A stretch of 64,000 bases of DNA from Psychroserpens jangbogonensis (GTDB taxonomy: Bacteria > Bacteroidota > Bacteroidia > Flavobacteriales > Flavobacteriaceae): positions 1 through 64,000 of the forward strand of contig NZ_JSWG01000006.1 of assembly GCF_000797465.1 (NCBI RefSeq). The letters are read 5' to 3'. The position numbers and the translations under genes were made by a program. The notes under the pieces are model-generated. The model was not told the DNA's origin, ran no database searches, and saw nothing but the letters and a program-made list of their open reading frames with translations. This document shows, one piece after another, positions 45,775 through 55,509 of the stretch. Position 1 is the first letter of the stretch; each line of letters opens with the position of its first letter.

Positions 45775-47877
45775 ATGAAAATAATAAAATATGTATTTAG
45801 TATTTGTCTTGTAGCTCTTGCAATTTATAGTTGTTCACAAGACGATGACAACACCGATTTTGTTGATAACGTTGCAGCTCCAACAAATGTGTCTGCTAAT
45901 GTTGTAGTGACACAAGATAACACAGGTTTAGTTACAATTACACCTTTAGGTGAAGGGGTAACTAACTTCAATCTGGGATTTGGTGATGCATCAGAACCAG
46001 CAAATGAAATTCAACCAGGAACTAGCGTAAGTCACACTTATGAAGAAGGAACTTATGAAGCCACAATTACCGCTAATGGATTAAACGGATTAACGACTAC
46101 CATTGTTCAAACAATAGTAGTGTCATTCCAAGCTCCTGAAAATCTAATGGTAATTATTGAAAATGATACGGCAACTTCAAGACAAGTAAATGTTACCGCA
46201 ACTGCAGATTTTGCGATTTCTTACGAAGTAAATTTTGGAGATCCTGCAAGTACAGTAATAATGACTAATATAGACGATCCTACTTCATTTATGTATGACG
46301 CGGCAGGAACGTATACAATAACTGTAACTGCATTTAGTGCTGCTGTTGAAACAGTATCTTATACTGAAGATTTTGAAGTTACCGAAATACTACAGCCTTT
46401 AGTTTCTGCGCCTGCACCGCCTTTTAGACAAGAATCTGACGTTCTTTCCATGTTTTGTAATACATATGAACTTGATGTAAATGTGAGTTCTTGGAGATCC
46501 GATTGGAGTACAAGTACATTAACAGATCTACAAATTGATGGAGATGACACAAAGTTTTATGCAGATGCTGATTTTGTTGGAGTAGAATTCTATGGTGGAG
46601 ATGCAGTTGATGCGAGTCAAATGGATGCATTTCATTTGGACTTTTGGAGTGTGAATTCTACGACATTCCGAATCAAATTAGTTGATTTAGGAGGAGCCTC
46701 AGGTACGGAAGCAGAAATTGTGTTTGAAGATCTTCCTCAAAACGAATGGGTTTCAATAGATATTCCAATGAGTGATTTTACAGATGCAGGTATGACGTCT
46801 ATTAATTCTATTCAACAATTAATTTTCTCTGGTATCCCAGTTGGTACTTTCGATTTCTTTATCGATAACGTCTATTTCTATAGAGCTGCTACAACATCTG
46901 CAGAAGGTTTAGAAGGAACATGGAGAATGGCATCTCAATCAGGATCACTAGGTGTTGGTCCATCAATTGGTGATATTAGCTGGTTCCCATGTGACGATCC
47001 ATGTGTTGCAGAAAGAGCTTGTTATTTTGACGATACTTATACATTTGGTTCTGATGGTTCGTTTGCAAATGATTTAGGAGCTGAAAGTTGGATTGAAGGT
47101 TGGCAAGGTGGAGGAGATTCTTGTGGAGTTCCAGTAGCACCTCATGATGGATCTAATTCTGCTACTTATACTTATAATGAAGCTGGTGGTACTGTGACTT
47201 TAAATGGAGTTGGTGCTTATTTAGGTCTTGCTAAAGCTAACAATGAAGGTCAACTTCCAGATGTTGCAGTCCCGAATACTATTACATATAATGTAACATT
47301 TACAGGGCCTAATGCAATTGATGTCAATATCGAATCTGGAACAGGTTCTGGTGTTTTCTGGCAATACAAATTGGTAAGAGATGCCGTAGATACTAATCCT
47401 TTAACAGGAACTTGGGTTATGGCATCAGAATCAGGATCATTAGGAGTTGGTCCATCTTTAGGTGATATTAGCTGGTTCCCATGTGATGATCCATGTGTAG
47501 CTGAAAGAGCATGTTATTTTGACGACACGTATACATTTGGTTCTGATGGATCATTTTCGAATGATCTCGGAGCAGAATCATGGATCGAAGGTTGGCAAGG
47601 TGGAGGAGATTCTTGTGGAGCTCCAGTAGCACCGCATGATGGATCTAATCCAGCTGCTTATACTTATAATGAAGCAGGTGGCACAATAACTTTAAATGGA
47701 GTTGGTGCTTATTTAGGACTTGCTAAAGCTAACAATGAAGGCCAACTTCCAGATGTAGCAGTTCCAAATACAATTACATATAATGTGACATTTACAGGAC
47801 CTAACGCAATTGACGTCAATATCGAATCTGGAACAGGTTCTGGTGTTTTCTGGCAATACAAACTTGTTAAACAATAA
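45775..47877 (+). CDS. PKD-type surface glycan-binding lipoprotein with tandem duplication
   Basis: A 700-residue lipoprotein (IYSC, Cys20), in the position of SusE/SusF surface glycan-binding proteins. Two PKD-like domains (about 35-120 and 120-205) come first, then a beta-sandwich of CBM type (about 215-370: YELDVNVSSWRSDWS, EWVSIDIPMSDF, FFIDNVYFYRA). The C-terminal 320 residues are a tandem pair of about 158-residue modules, starting GTWRMASQSGSLGVGP and GTWVMASESGSLGVGP, with a period of 164 codons and near-identical sequence including WFPCDDPCVAERACYFDD. The conserved cysteines probably form disulfides. It should bind laminarin-like glucan at the cell surface, but no enzyme motif is present. 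The downstream GH16 protein shares a related N-terminal GVGP module. Confidence 0.8.
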   Translation: MKIIKYVFSICLVALAIYSCSQDDDNTDFVDNVAAPTNVSANVVVTQDNTGLVTITPLGEGVTNFNLGFGDASEPANEIQPGTSVSHTYEEGTYEATITANGLNGLTTTIVQTIVVSFQAPENLMVIIENDTATSRQVNVTATADFAISYEVNFGDPASTVIMTNIDDPTSFMYDAAGTYTITVTAFSAAVETVSYTEDFEVTEILQPLVSAPAPPFRQESDVLSMFCNTYELDVNVSSWRSDWSTSTLTDLQIDGDDTKFYADADFVGVEFYGGDAVDASQMDAFHLDFWSVNSTTFRIKLVDLGGASGTEAEIVFEDLPQNEWVSIDIPMSDFTDAGMTSINSIQQLIFSGIPVGTFDFFIDNVYFYRAATTSAEGLEGTWRMASQSGSLGVGPSIGDISWFPCDDPCVAERACYFDDTYTFGSDGSFANDLGAESWIEGWQGGGDSCGVPVAPHDGSNSATYTYNEAGGTVTLNGVGAYLGLAKANNEGQLPDVAVPNTITYNVTFTGPNAIDVNIESGTGSGVFWQYKLVRDAVDTNPLTGTWVMASESGSLGVGPSLGDISWFPCDDPCVAERACYFDDTYTFGSDGSFSNDLGAESWIEGWQGGGDSCGAPVAPHDGSNPAAYTYNEAGGTITLNGVGAYLGLAKANNEGQLPDVAVPNTITYNVTFTGPNAIDVNIESGTGSGVFWQYKLVKQ
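46912..47874 (+). repeat. 492-bp intragenic tandem duplication
   Basis: Units at about 46912-47382 and 47404-47874 repeat with a period of 492 bases (164 codons). Most differences are third-position or single changes, so the duplication is recent or kept alike by gene conversion. Confidence 0.9.
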
Positions 47878-47890
47878 TAGAAAAATTGAT

Positions 47891-49573
47891 ATGAAAAATA
47901 TAATTAAAATAGCAACTTTAATCCTCACACTAGCGTTTTTTGTGAATTGTCAAGAGGATGAGGCAGAAGTAGGTGATATAATTGCACCTACAAATTTAAC
48001 GATAACAGCAGAAATTATAGGACAAGATACCCTAAACCCATATGGTGATGGGAGTGGTTTTGTAAATTTGACAGCAACTGCAAATAATGCAATAAGCTAT
48101 AACTTTCAATTTGGTGATGGCCAAGGAGCTGTTGTTCCTTCTGGAGAGAATACGCATCGTTATAGTATGAACGGTGTAAATATTTACACAGTTGTTGTTA
48201 GCGCAATCGGTACTGGAGGTGTTTCCACTACTGCTATTATTGAAATTGAAGTATTTAGTTCTTTTGATGATTTAGAAGCTAAAGATTTTTTAAGTGGCGG
48301 ACAAGGATCTACTAAAACTTGGTACCCTAAATTAGACCAAAATGGTCATTTAGGTGTTGGGCCAACATTAGCACAGGATATTGCAGATGATGCCAATTTA
48401 AATGGACATTGGTACCCACAATACGATTCTACAAACGCATTTGGAAAATGTGGAAGTGGAGATTCAGATTGCTTCTGTAATTTCTCATTAACTTTTGCAT
48501 TAAGTGCAGAAAACAATCTAACCTTTACTCAAAACAATAATGGTCAAACATTCTTTAATTGGGCACATGGAGCTGTAGTTGGTCAAACATTTGCAGAGTT
48601 TTCTGATACATGTTTTGAATTTGATACTACTGGAGAAAGTGATGTTACACTTATACCATCTGAAACGGATTGGACTCAAGTTGCAGACACAGAATTTCCA
48701 GAACCAAGAGGAACAGTAATGAATTTTACTGATGATGCTTTTATGGGTTACTACACTGGAGTCTCTTCTTACGAAATTTTAGAAATTGAAAGTGACTTTC
48801 TATATGTAAGATTTTATGATGCAGTTAACCCTGCTTTAGCTTGGTACCAGATGTTTACTACATCTCTTCCTGATCAAGAGTTTAATACAATATTTGAAAA
48901 CCTAGATTGGTCTGACGAGTTTGATACTAATGGAGCTCCAGATACTGAAAACTGGACATACGACCTTGGTGATGGTGGATGGGGAAATGAAGAATTACAA
49001 AACTATACTAACAATGCAGAAAATGTAATTGTTGAAGATGGATTTCTTAAAATCACAGCAAAAGCAGATGGAGGTGCCTATACGTCTGCTCGTTTAAAAT
49101 CAGAAGATTTATATGAATTCACTTATGGTAGAGTTGAAGTAAGAGCTAAATTGCCAGCCTCGATTGGTACTTGGCCAGCAATATGGATGTTAGGTGAAGA
49201 TTATGCAACAAATACTTGGCCTGGATGTGGTGAAATTGATATCATGGAACAAAAAGGTCAAGATAAAAACACTGTTTTAGCAACAGTTCATCATCCAGCT
49301 GTATCACCTGGTGCTGGAGATTCGGATAGTACTGTTTTGACCACATCCACTACTGAGTTTCATAATTACACTGTTGAGTGGAGACCAGATACAATTATGT
49401 TTTTAGTTGATGATAATTTATTCCATACAATTCCAAATACGCCAGACTTACCTTTTGAAAGTGACTTCTTTTTAATATTGAACGTCGCTATGGGAGGAAC
49501 TCTTGGTGGTGATGTAGATCCAGCATTTACTGAAGATACATTGGAAATTGATTATGTAAGAGTTTATCAATAA
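47891..49573 (+). CDS. GH16 beta-1,3-glucanase (laminarinase) lipoprotein
   Basis: A 560-residue lipoprotein (FVNC, Cys20) with a PKD-like domain (about 30-125), a middle module related to the WFPCDDP module of the upstream protein (about 135-330, with GSTKTWYPKLDQNGHLGVGP) and a C-terminal GH16 beta-jelly-roll (about 335-560). The catalytic motif is EIDIME with nucleophile E448 and acid/base E453; LDWSDEF, NEELQNYTNN and GTWPAIWMLG are typical of laminarinases (GH16_3). It would make the first endo cuts in laminarin at the cell surface. The ATG at 47891 was chosen because it starts the lipoprotein signal. It is the last gene of the susCD operon, followed by a terminator. Confidence 0.93.
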   Translation: MKNIIKIATLILTLAFFVNCQEDEAEVGDIIAPTNLTITAEIIGQDTLNPYGDGSGFVNLTATANNAISYNFQFGDGQGAVVPSGENTHRYSMNGVNIYTVVVSAIGTGGVSTTAIIEIEVFSSFDDLEAKDFLSGGQGSTKTWYPKLDQNGHLGVGPTLAQDIADDANLNGHWYPQYDSTNAFGKCGSGDSDCFCNFSLTFALSAENNLTFTQNNNGQTFFNWAHGAVVGQTFAEFSDTCFEFDTTGESDVTLIPSETDWTQVADTEFPEPRGTVMNFTDDAFMGYYTGVSSYEILEIESDFLYVRFYDAVNPALAWYQMFTTSLPDQEFNTIFENLDWSDEFDTNGAPDTENWTYDLGDGGWGNEELQNYTNNAENVIVEDGFLKITAKADGGAYTSARLKSEDLYEFTYGRVEVRAKLPASIGTWPAIWMLGEDYATNTWPGCGEIDIMEQKGQDKNTVLATVHHPAVSPGAGDSDSTVLTTSTTEFHNYTVEWRPDTIMFLVDDNLFHTIPNTPDLPFESDFFLILNVAMGGTLGGDVDPAFTEDTLEIDYVRVYQ

Positions 49574-49645
49574 TTAAGTATTGCTTTTATAAATAATTTG
49601 ATTTAGCAAAAATCAATGATTAGTCTAATTAAGTAATTATTTGAA

Positions 49646-49675
49646 CGAGGTTGAGTTAACTGCTCGACCTTTTTC
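49646..49675 (+). terminator. Rho-independent terminator
   Basis: AGGTTGAG and CTCGACCT form an 8-bp stem (one G-T pair) with a 7-base loop, followed by TTTTC. It separates the susCD-GH16 operon from the phosphorylase operon. Confidence 0.6.
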
Positions 49676-49712
49676 AAATTAAACAATTAAAACCTTGACG
49701 GTAGAGTTTAAA

Positions 49713-52700
49713 ATGACCGAAAACCCAATATACATAGGAAATAAAAAAGCTTCTTTTCATGAGAGCGATGTCAAAGGAGAGTTATTGAATTTTGATAATG
49801 AAGTTTATTATAAGATATCCAATAGTGATAAAATGAGACCGTTTTTCATGAGTCTTGTTAGTAATTCAAATCACTGGATGTTTATATCTAGTAATGGCGC
49901 TTTAACTGCAGGAAGAAAGGATGCTAATAATGCATTGTTTCCTTATTATACGGATGATAAAATTACAGAATCTGCAGAAATCACTGGAAGCAAAACTATT
50001 ATTCAAGTCCATTTAGAAAACAAAACATTTTTATGGGAGCCTTTTTCTAATAGGTTTCAAGGTGTATATTCTGTAAAGAGAAATTTGTACAAAAACAACT
50101 ATGGAAACAAAGTTCTTTTTGAAGAAATAAATGAAGATTTAGGCATCTCTTTTAGATACCAATGGAATTCTAGTAATCAATTTGGTTTCGTAAGAAAAGC
50201 TAGAATTATAAACAATTCAGATAAAAAAATTAGCGTTACTGTCCTTGATGGAATTCAAAATGTTTTGCCTTATGGCCTAGCATCAGATTTTCAAAATTCT
50301 GCAAGTAATCTTGTAGATGCCTATAAAAAATGTGAACTAGAATCAGATACAGGTATAGGTGTTTTCGCTTTAAGTGCAATTATAGTTGATAAAGCAGAAC
50401 CAAGTGAAGCTTTAAAATCTAATATTGTCTGGTCTTTAGGATTAAATAATCCCATCCATTTAATATCATCACTTCAGTTAAATAACTTTAGAAGAGGTGA
50501 AGAAATACATCAAGAAAAAGATATAAAAGCAGAAAAGGGAGCCTATTTTGTTTCTAAAGATTTATGCCTAGAACCTAATAGCGGAAACAGTTGGATGTTT
50601 ATTGCAAATGTGAACCAAACAATTAGTGCAATTAATGATATTTCAGAAAAAATAAAGAATAATAACAACCTTGAAGATCTTGTCCAAAAAGATATAGAAG
50701 AAGGCACAAAACATCTTGTAGAACTTGTTGGAGCTTCAGATGGAATTCAACTTGGTGATAACAAATTAAGAAATACGCGACATTTTGCGAATACGCTTTT
50801 CAATATTATGAGAGGTGGTATTTTTGATGACAATTATAAAATTGAAAAAGAAGATTTTGCAAAATACATTGCAAAAGCAAATAAAAAAGTAGCAAAAAAG
50901 AAAGAAGAAATTTTATTGCATTTGCCTGAAGTATTTAATGTAGACTTTATTAAAAAACTGGCAAACCTAGATGAAGATATAAACTTTAAACGACTTTGCT
51001 TTGAGTATTTGCCATTAAAATTTAGTAGAAGGCATGGAGATCCAAGTAGACCTTGGAACAAGTTTTCTATCAATACACGCAGTGAAGTTGATGGTTCTAA
51101 AATTTTGGATTACGAAGGTAACTGGCGAGATATTTTTCAAAACTGGGAAGCTTTGGCACATTCATATCCTGTTTTTATAGAAGGAATGATACATAAGTTT
51201 TTAAATGCAACAACATTTGAAGGATATAATCCATATAGAGTAACAAAAGATGGATTTGATTGGGAAGCTATTGAAGCTGATGATCCATGGTCTTATATTG
51301 GATATTGGGGTGATCACCAAATCATTTATTTACTTAAGTTTTTAGAGTTTATCGAAAACCATTATCCAGATAAATTATCGAGTTGCTTTACGCAAGATTT
51401 ATTTGTGTATGCTAATGTTCCTTATAAAATTAAGAGTTATCAAGAGACATTAGAAAACCCTAAGGATACAATAGATTTCGATTATGATTTAGACGAAAAG
51501 ATAAATCAAGAAAAAGATAGATTGGGAGCAGATGGCGCTTTATTAAGAGATGAAAATTCATTTATTATTAAGGTAAATCTCATTGAAAAATTATTGGCAA
51601 CGGTTCTTGCCAAAGTGTCTAATTTCATTCCTGAAGGTGGTATTTGGTTAAATACGCAAAGACCAGAATGGAATGACGCAAACAACGCTTTGGTTGGGAA
51701 TGGAGTGTCAATGGTAACCTTGTATTATTTAAGACGATTTATAAACTTCTTTGAGAAAATTGTACAAAGTTCTTCTGAAGAAAACTATAACGTTTCAATT
51801 GAGTTAACAACCTTTTTCAACTCTGTTGTTACCATCTTAAATGAAAATGTAAGTGTTCTTTCTGGTAAAGTTTCAGATTCTGAAAGAAAAACCATCTTAG
51901 ATGGTCTCGGAACTGCAGGTAGTACTTATAGAATCAAGATATATAATTCTGGATTTAAAAGTGATAAAAGCCCTGTAACTAAGGACAACTTATTAGAGTT
52001 CTTTACGCTAATAAAGCAATACTTAGATCATTCAATTGTAGCAAATAAAAGAGAAGATAGATTATATCATGCGTACAATTTAATGACGGTTAAAAGTGAT
52101 ACTGAAGTTTCAATATCGCATTTGTCTGAAATGTTAGAAGGACAAGTTGCTGTATTGAGCTCCGGGTATTTACAACCAAAAGAAGCTTTAGATGTATTAG
52201 ATGGTTTAAAAGAAAGTGCCCTGTTTAGAAATGATCAGTATAGTTATATTTTATATCCCAATAAGGATTTATCTCGTTTTGTAGATAAAAACAACATTCC
52301 ATCTTCATCTGTTGAAAAGTCAAAACTTTTACAACAACTTATAGCAGATGGTAATACACAAATTATAGAAAAAGATAGTATTGGTCATTATCACTTCAAT
52401 GGTAATTTTAATAATGCTGAAAGTTTAAAAGAAGCACTAAATGAATTGCCTCAACAGAAATACCAGTCTTTAATAAAGGAAGATAGAAAGCTATTACTAG
52501 ATGTTTTCGAAGAGATGTTTGATCATAAGTCCTTTACAGGTAGATCTGGAACATTTTTCGGTTACGAAGGTTTAGGTTCTATTTATTGGCATATGGTTTC
52601 TAAACTGCTATTAGCGGTTCAAGAAAACTGTTTATTAGCTTTAGAACAAAATGAAAATGAGGTAATTATTGGCAGGTTATTAGAACACTATTACGAAATT

Positions 52701-53174
52701 AATGAAGGAATTGGAGTTCATAAGTCTCCAGAATTGTATGGTGCATTTCCAACTGATCCATATTCACATACACCAGCTGGAAAAGGCGCTCAACAACCTG
52801 GAATGACAGGACAAGTAAAAGAAGATGTGCTCTGCAGATTTGGTGAGTTAGGCGTTTTTGTAAAAGATGGAGTTCTATTATTCAATCCTAGATTATTACG
52901 AAGAAAAGAGTTTTTGGCTGAACCTAATTCATTTACATATACAGATATCAACAAAAACATAAAGACATTACAATTAGAGAAAGATTCTTTTTGTTTTACC
53001 TATTGTCAAGTTCCAATTATTTACAAAATTTCAGATAAGAATCGGATCAATGTTGTTTTAAATAATGATTCTTCAGTAGAATTCAATTCATTAAAAACAG
53101 ATATTAATACAAGTAAAAAGCTGTTTGATAGAACAGGTGAAATTAATCATGTAATTGTTGAATTAAAAAAATAG
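49713..53174 (+). CDS. GH149-like beta-1,3-glucan phosphorylase
   Basis: An 1,153-residue cytosolic protein with no signal peptide. It has the layout of GH94-related phosphorylases: an N-terminal beta-sandwich (PIYIGNKKASFHESDVK, SSNGALTAGRKDANNALFPYY) and a large (alpha/alpha)6 barrel (RRHGDPSRPWNKFSINTRSE, YEGNWRDIFQNWEALAHSYP, DDPWSYIGYWGDHQIIYLLK, PEWNDANNALVGNGVSMVTLYYL). At more than 1,100 residues it is much longer than cellobiose phosphorylases and fits GH149, whose members phosphorolyse beta-1,3-glucooligosaccharides to glucose-1-phosphate. The general acid is probably the aspartate in the WGDH or YEGNWRD region; this cannot be fixed by eye. The ATG at 49713 is preferred over TTG at 49695. 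It is the first gene of the second operon. Placement between GH16 and GH17 genes supports a beta-1,3-glucan substrate. Confidence 0.78.
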   Translation: MTENPIYIGNKKASFHESDVKGELLNFDNEVYYKISNSDKMRPFFMSLVSNSNHWMFISSNGALTAGRKDANNALFPYYTDDKITESAEITGSKTIIQVHLENKTFLWEPFSNRFQGVYSVKRNLYKNNYGNKVLFEEINEDLGISFRYQWNSSNQFGFVRKARIINNSDKKISVTVLDGIQNVLPYGLASDFQNSASNLVDAYKKCELESDTGIGVFALSAIIVDKAEPSEALKSNIVWSLGLNNPIHLISSLQLNNFRRGEEIHQEKDIKAEKGAYFVSKDLCLEPNSGNSWMFIANVNQTISAINDISEKIKNNNNLEDLVQKDIEEGTKHLVELVGASDGIQLGDNKLRNTRHFANTLFNIMRGGIFDDNYKIEKEDFAKYIAKANKKVAKKKEEILLHLPEVFNVDFIKKLANLDEDINFKRLCFEYLPLKFSRRHGDPSRPWNKFSINTRSEVDGSKILDYEGNWRDIFQNWEALAHSYPVFIEGMIHKFLNATTFEGYNPYRVTKDGFDWEAIEADDPWSYIGYWGDHQIIYLLKFLEFIENHYPDKLSSCFTQDLFVYANVPYKIKSYQETLENPKDTIDFDYDLDEKINQEKDRLGADGALLRDENSFIIKVNLIEKLLATVLAKVSNFIPEGGIWLNTQRPEWNDANNALVGNGVSMVTLYYLRRFINFFEKIVQSSSEENYNVSIELTTFFNSVVTILNENVSVLSGKVSDSERKTILDGLGTAGSTYRIKIYNSGFKSDKSPVTKDNLLEFFTLIKQYLDHSIVANKREDRLYHAYNLMTVKSDTEVSISHLSEMLEGQVAVLSSGYLQPKEALDVLDGLKESALFRNDQYSYILYPNKDLSRFVDKNNIPSSSVEKSKLLQQLIADGNTQIIEKDSIGHYHFNGNFNNAESLKEALNELPQQKYQSLIKEDRKLLLDVFEEMFDHKSFTGRSGTFFGYEGLGSIYWHMVSKLLLAVQENCLLALEQNENEVIIGRLLEHYYEINEGIGVHKSPELYGAFPTDPYSHTPAGKGAQQPGMTGQVKEDVLCRFGELGVFVKDGVLLFNPRLLRRKEFLAEPNSFTYTDINKNIKTLQLEKDSFCFTYCQVPIIYKISDKNRINVVLNNDSSVEFNSLKTDINTSKKLFDRTGEINHVIVELKK

Positions 53175-53189
53175 ATAAGAATTTAATCC

Positions 53190-54482
53190 ATGAAAAAAAG
53201 TATAGAAATAGCGATATGCCTTTTTACAATAATACTTGTGTTTTCATGTAATAATGCCATTAAAAATAAAAATAACTCAATAATAGTAAAAGACCAATCA
53301 AATTTGAACGCAAAAGATATTTTAGGAAATCCAGAGTATTTAGCAATCTCTTATGGAGGCTATAGAACGAAAACTAGAGATATACAACCTACTATTGAAG
53401 AGATTAAGGGAGATATGAAAATCCTTAATGCAATGGGTGTCAAAATACTTAGAACCTATAATGTTCATTATGATCAGGCTGCAAATACACTAGAAGCAAT
53501 TCATCAGTTAAAGGCTGAAGATCCTAGTTTCGAAATGTATGTGATGCTTGGGATGTGGATTGATTGTAAAAACGCATTCTATAGAGAAGATGGTCATCCA
53601 GATCATAATCAAGAAAGTAAAAGAAACCCTATAGAAGTTGAAACAGCTGTAGAATTAGCAAAAAAATATCCACACATAGTTAAAATTTTGGCGGTAGGAA
53701 ATGAAGCTATGGTGAAATGGGCTGAAGAATATTATGTACAACCAGGAGTGATTTTGAAATGGGTGAATCATTTACAAGACTTAAAAAAATCTGAGGTGTT
53801 ATCAAAAGATTTATGGATTACCAGCTCTGATAATTTTGCATCTTGGGGTGGAGGTGGAGCAGAGTATCATGTTGAAGACTTAGAAAAACTAATAAACGCA
53901 GTAGACTATATTTCTATGCATACGTATCCAATGCACGATACCCATTATAATCCTGTTTTTTGGGGCTCGTTAGAATCTGAAATAGATTTATCTAAGAAAG
54001 AAAAAATTGACGCTGCAATGTTGCGGGCTCAAGGATACGCTAAGTCGCAATATGACAGTGTTTACAATTACATAAAAAGTTTAGGAATAAACAAACCTAT
54101 TCATATTGGTGAAACAGGCTGGGCAAGCTTTTCGAGCGGTCTATATGGTGATTCTGGATCTAAAGCAACAGATGAATATAAAGAAGGAGTTTATTATCAG
54201 CTTATGAAAGACTGGACAAATTCAATTGGAATGTCTTGCTTTTATTTTGAAGCATTTGATGAACACTGGAAGGACGCACAAAATGAAAAAGGCTCGGAAA
54301 ATCATTTTGGTTTATTTACAGTTAATGGCCTTGCAAATTATGCACTTTGGGATTTAGTAGATCAAGGTGTTTTTGAAGGCTTAACGAGAAATGGAAATCC
54401 GATTACTAAAACTTACAATGGAAGTATAGATGAACTAATGAAAGACGTTATGGTTCCAACAATTAAATCAACTTTGAAATGA
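53190..54482 (+). CDS. GH17-type glycosidase lipoprotein
   Basis: A 430-residue lipoprotein (FSC, Cys20) with a GH17-like TIM barrel from about residue 45 to 420. The acid/base glutamate is E172 (ILAVGNEAMVKW) and the nucleophile E308 (IHIGETGWASFS), the standard GH17 pair. SMHTYPMHDTHYN and CFYFEAFDEHWK line the cleft. It probably hydrolyses debranched beta-1,3-glucan fragments in the periplasm or on the surface. It ends with an ATGA overlap with the next glycosidase. Confidence 0.88.
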   Translation: MKKSIEIAICLFTIILVFSCNNAIKNKNNSIIVKDQSNLNAKDILGNPEYLAISYGGYRTKTRDIQPTIEEIKGDMKILNAMGVKILRTYNVHYDQAANTLEAIHQLKAEDPSFEMYVMLGMWIDCKNAFYREDGHPDHNQESKRNPIEVETAVELAKKYPHIVKILAVGNEAMVKWAEEYYVQPGVILKWVNHLQDLKKSEVLSKDLWITSSDNFASWGGGGAEYHVEDLEKLINAVDYISMHTYPMHDTHYNPVFWGSLESEIDLSKKEKIDAAMLRAQGYAKSQYDSVYNYIKSLGINKPIHIGETGWASFSSGLYGDSGSKATDEYKEGVYYQLMKDWTNSIGMSCFYFEAFDEHWKDAQNEKGSENHFGLFTVNGLANYALWDLVDQGVFEGLTRNGNPITKTYNGSIDELMKDVMVPTIKSTLK

Positions 54483-55498
54483 GACATTATATAACCCTTC
54501 TTTTAATAACATGTGTATTAATGTCTTGTGAAAATACATCTCAAAACAGTAAAGTCTCTGTAAAAGAAAGTCATATTTACGTCAATGATTCTTTATATAC
54601 AATTAAAGGAATTTGTTATCACCCAGTACCAAAAGGAAGCCCAAATAAAAGAGATTTTGCTACTCTAACACAAGATTTAGCATTAATGAAAGAAGCTGGA
54701 ATTAATACGATTAGAGTTTATTCTCCAATTAATAATGTAAAAGTTCTAGATGAAATTAATCAAGCAGGAATCAAAGTAATTATTGGTTTTGGGTACAATC
54801 AAGGTGGAGTAAATGATATCGATTCTGGATCCTTTATAGACTATGTAAATAAATACAAGAATCACAATGCAATCTTGATGTGGGAATTAGGTAATGAATA
54901 TAATTACCATCCTGAATGGTTTGGTGACGATATTAAAAACTGGTACAATGAAATGAATGAAGCTGCAGGTTTGATTCATGAAAATGATACATCTCACCCA
55001 ACAACAACTGCTCATGGAGATTTACCAAATGAACTTGCACTTTCGTTAAGCCCAAATATTGATGTTTGGGGAATGAATGTCTACAGATGGGATAAACCTG
55101 GACCCATATTTAAACAATGGAAATCAGTAAGCTCTAAGCCTATGTATTTATCTGAAGCTGGCAGCGATAGCTATATGGAAACAGCTAAGGATGACTATGA
55201 ACAAGGTGAAAACCAAAGAGCACAAGCAGATGCAACAAAACAAATTTTAAAAGATGTTTTTGAAAACAAAGATATCTGTTCAGGTGTTACACTATTTTCT
55301 TTTACAGATGGATGGTGGAAAGCTGGAAATAATGATGTTCAGGATGTTGGAGGATCAGCACCAAATAGTACAGGAGTTCCTTATGACGCATCTCCGAATG
55401 AAGAATATTGGGGAATTGTAGATATAGACAGAAAAAAGAAACAGGCATTTTCTGTAATTAAGAATAGCTATTTAAACTCAAATAAAAGCAAAAATTAA
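54479..55498 (+). CDS. Clan GH-A TIM-barrel glycosidase lipoprotein
   Basis: A 339-residue lipoprotein (MSC, Cys17) made of a single TIM barrel of clan GH-A, similar to the catalytic domain of GH2 or GH5 enzymes. KGICYHPVPKGS begins strand 1, E140 in WELGNEYNYHPEW is the acid/base and E226 in YLSEAGSDSYM the nucleophile; FTDGWWKAGNND and EYWGIVDIDRKKKQAF close the barrel. The exact family is not clear. Its neighbours suggest a beta-glucan oligosaccharide substrate. Translational coupling with the upstream GH17 (4-base overlap) points to joint action. Confidence 0.8.
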   Translation: MRHYITLLLITCVLMSCENTSQNSKVSVKESHIYVNDSLYTIKGICYHPVPKGSPNKRDFATLTQDLALMKEAGINTIRVYSPINNVKVLDEINQAGIKVIIGFGYNQGGVNDIDSGSFIDYVNKYKNHNAILMWELGNEYNYHPEWFGDDIKNWYNEMNEAAGLIHENDTSHPTTTAHGDLPNELALSLSPNIDVWGMNVYRWDKPGPIFKQWKSVSSKPMYLSEAGSDSYMETAKDDYEQGENQRAQADATKQILKDVFENKDICSGVTLFSFTDGWWKAGNNDVQDVGGSAPNSTGVPYDASPNEEYWGIVDIDRKKKQAFSVIKNSYLNSNKSKN

Positions 55499-55509
55499 TA
55501 AGAAAGCAT

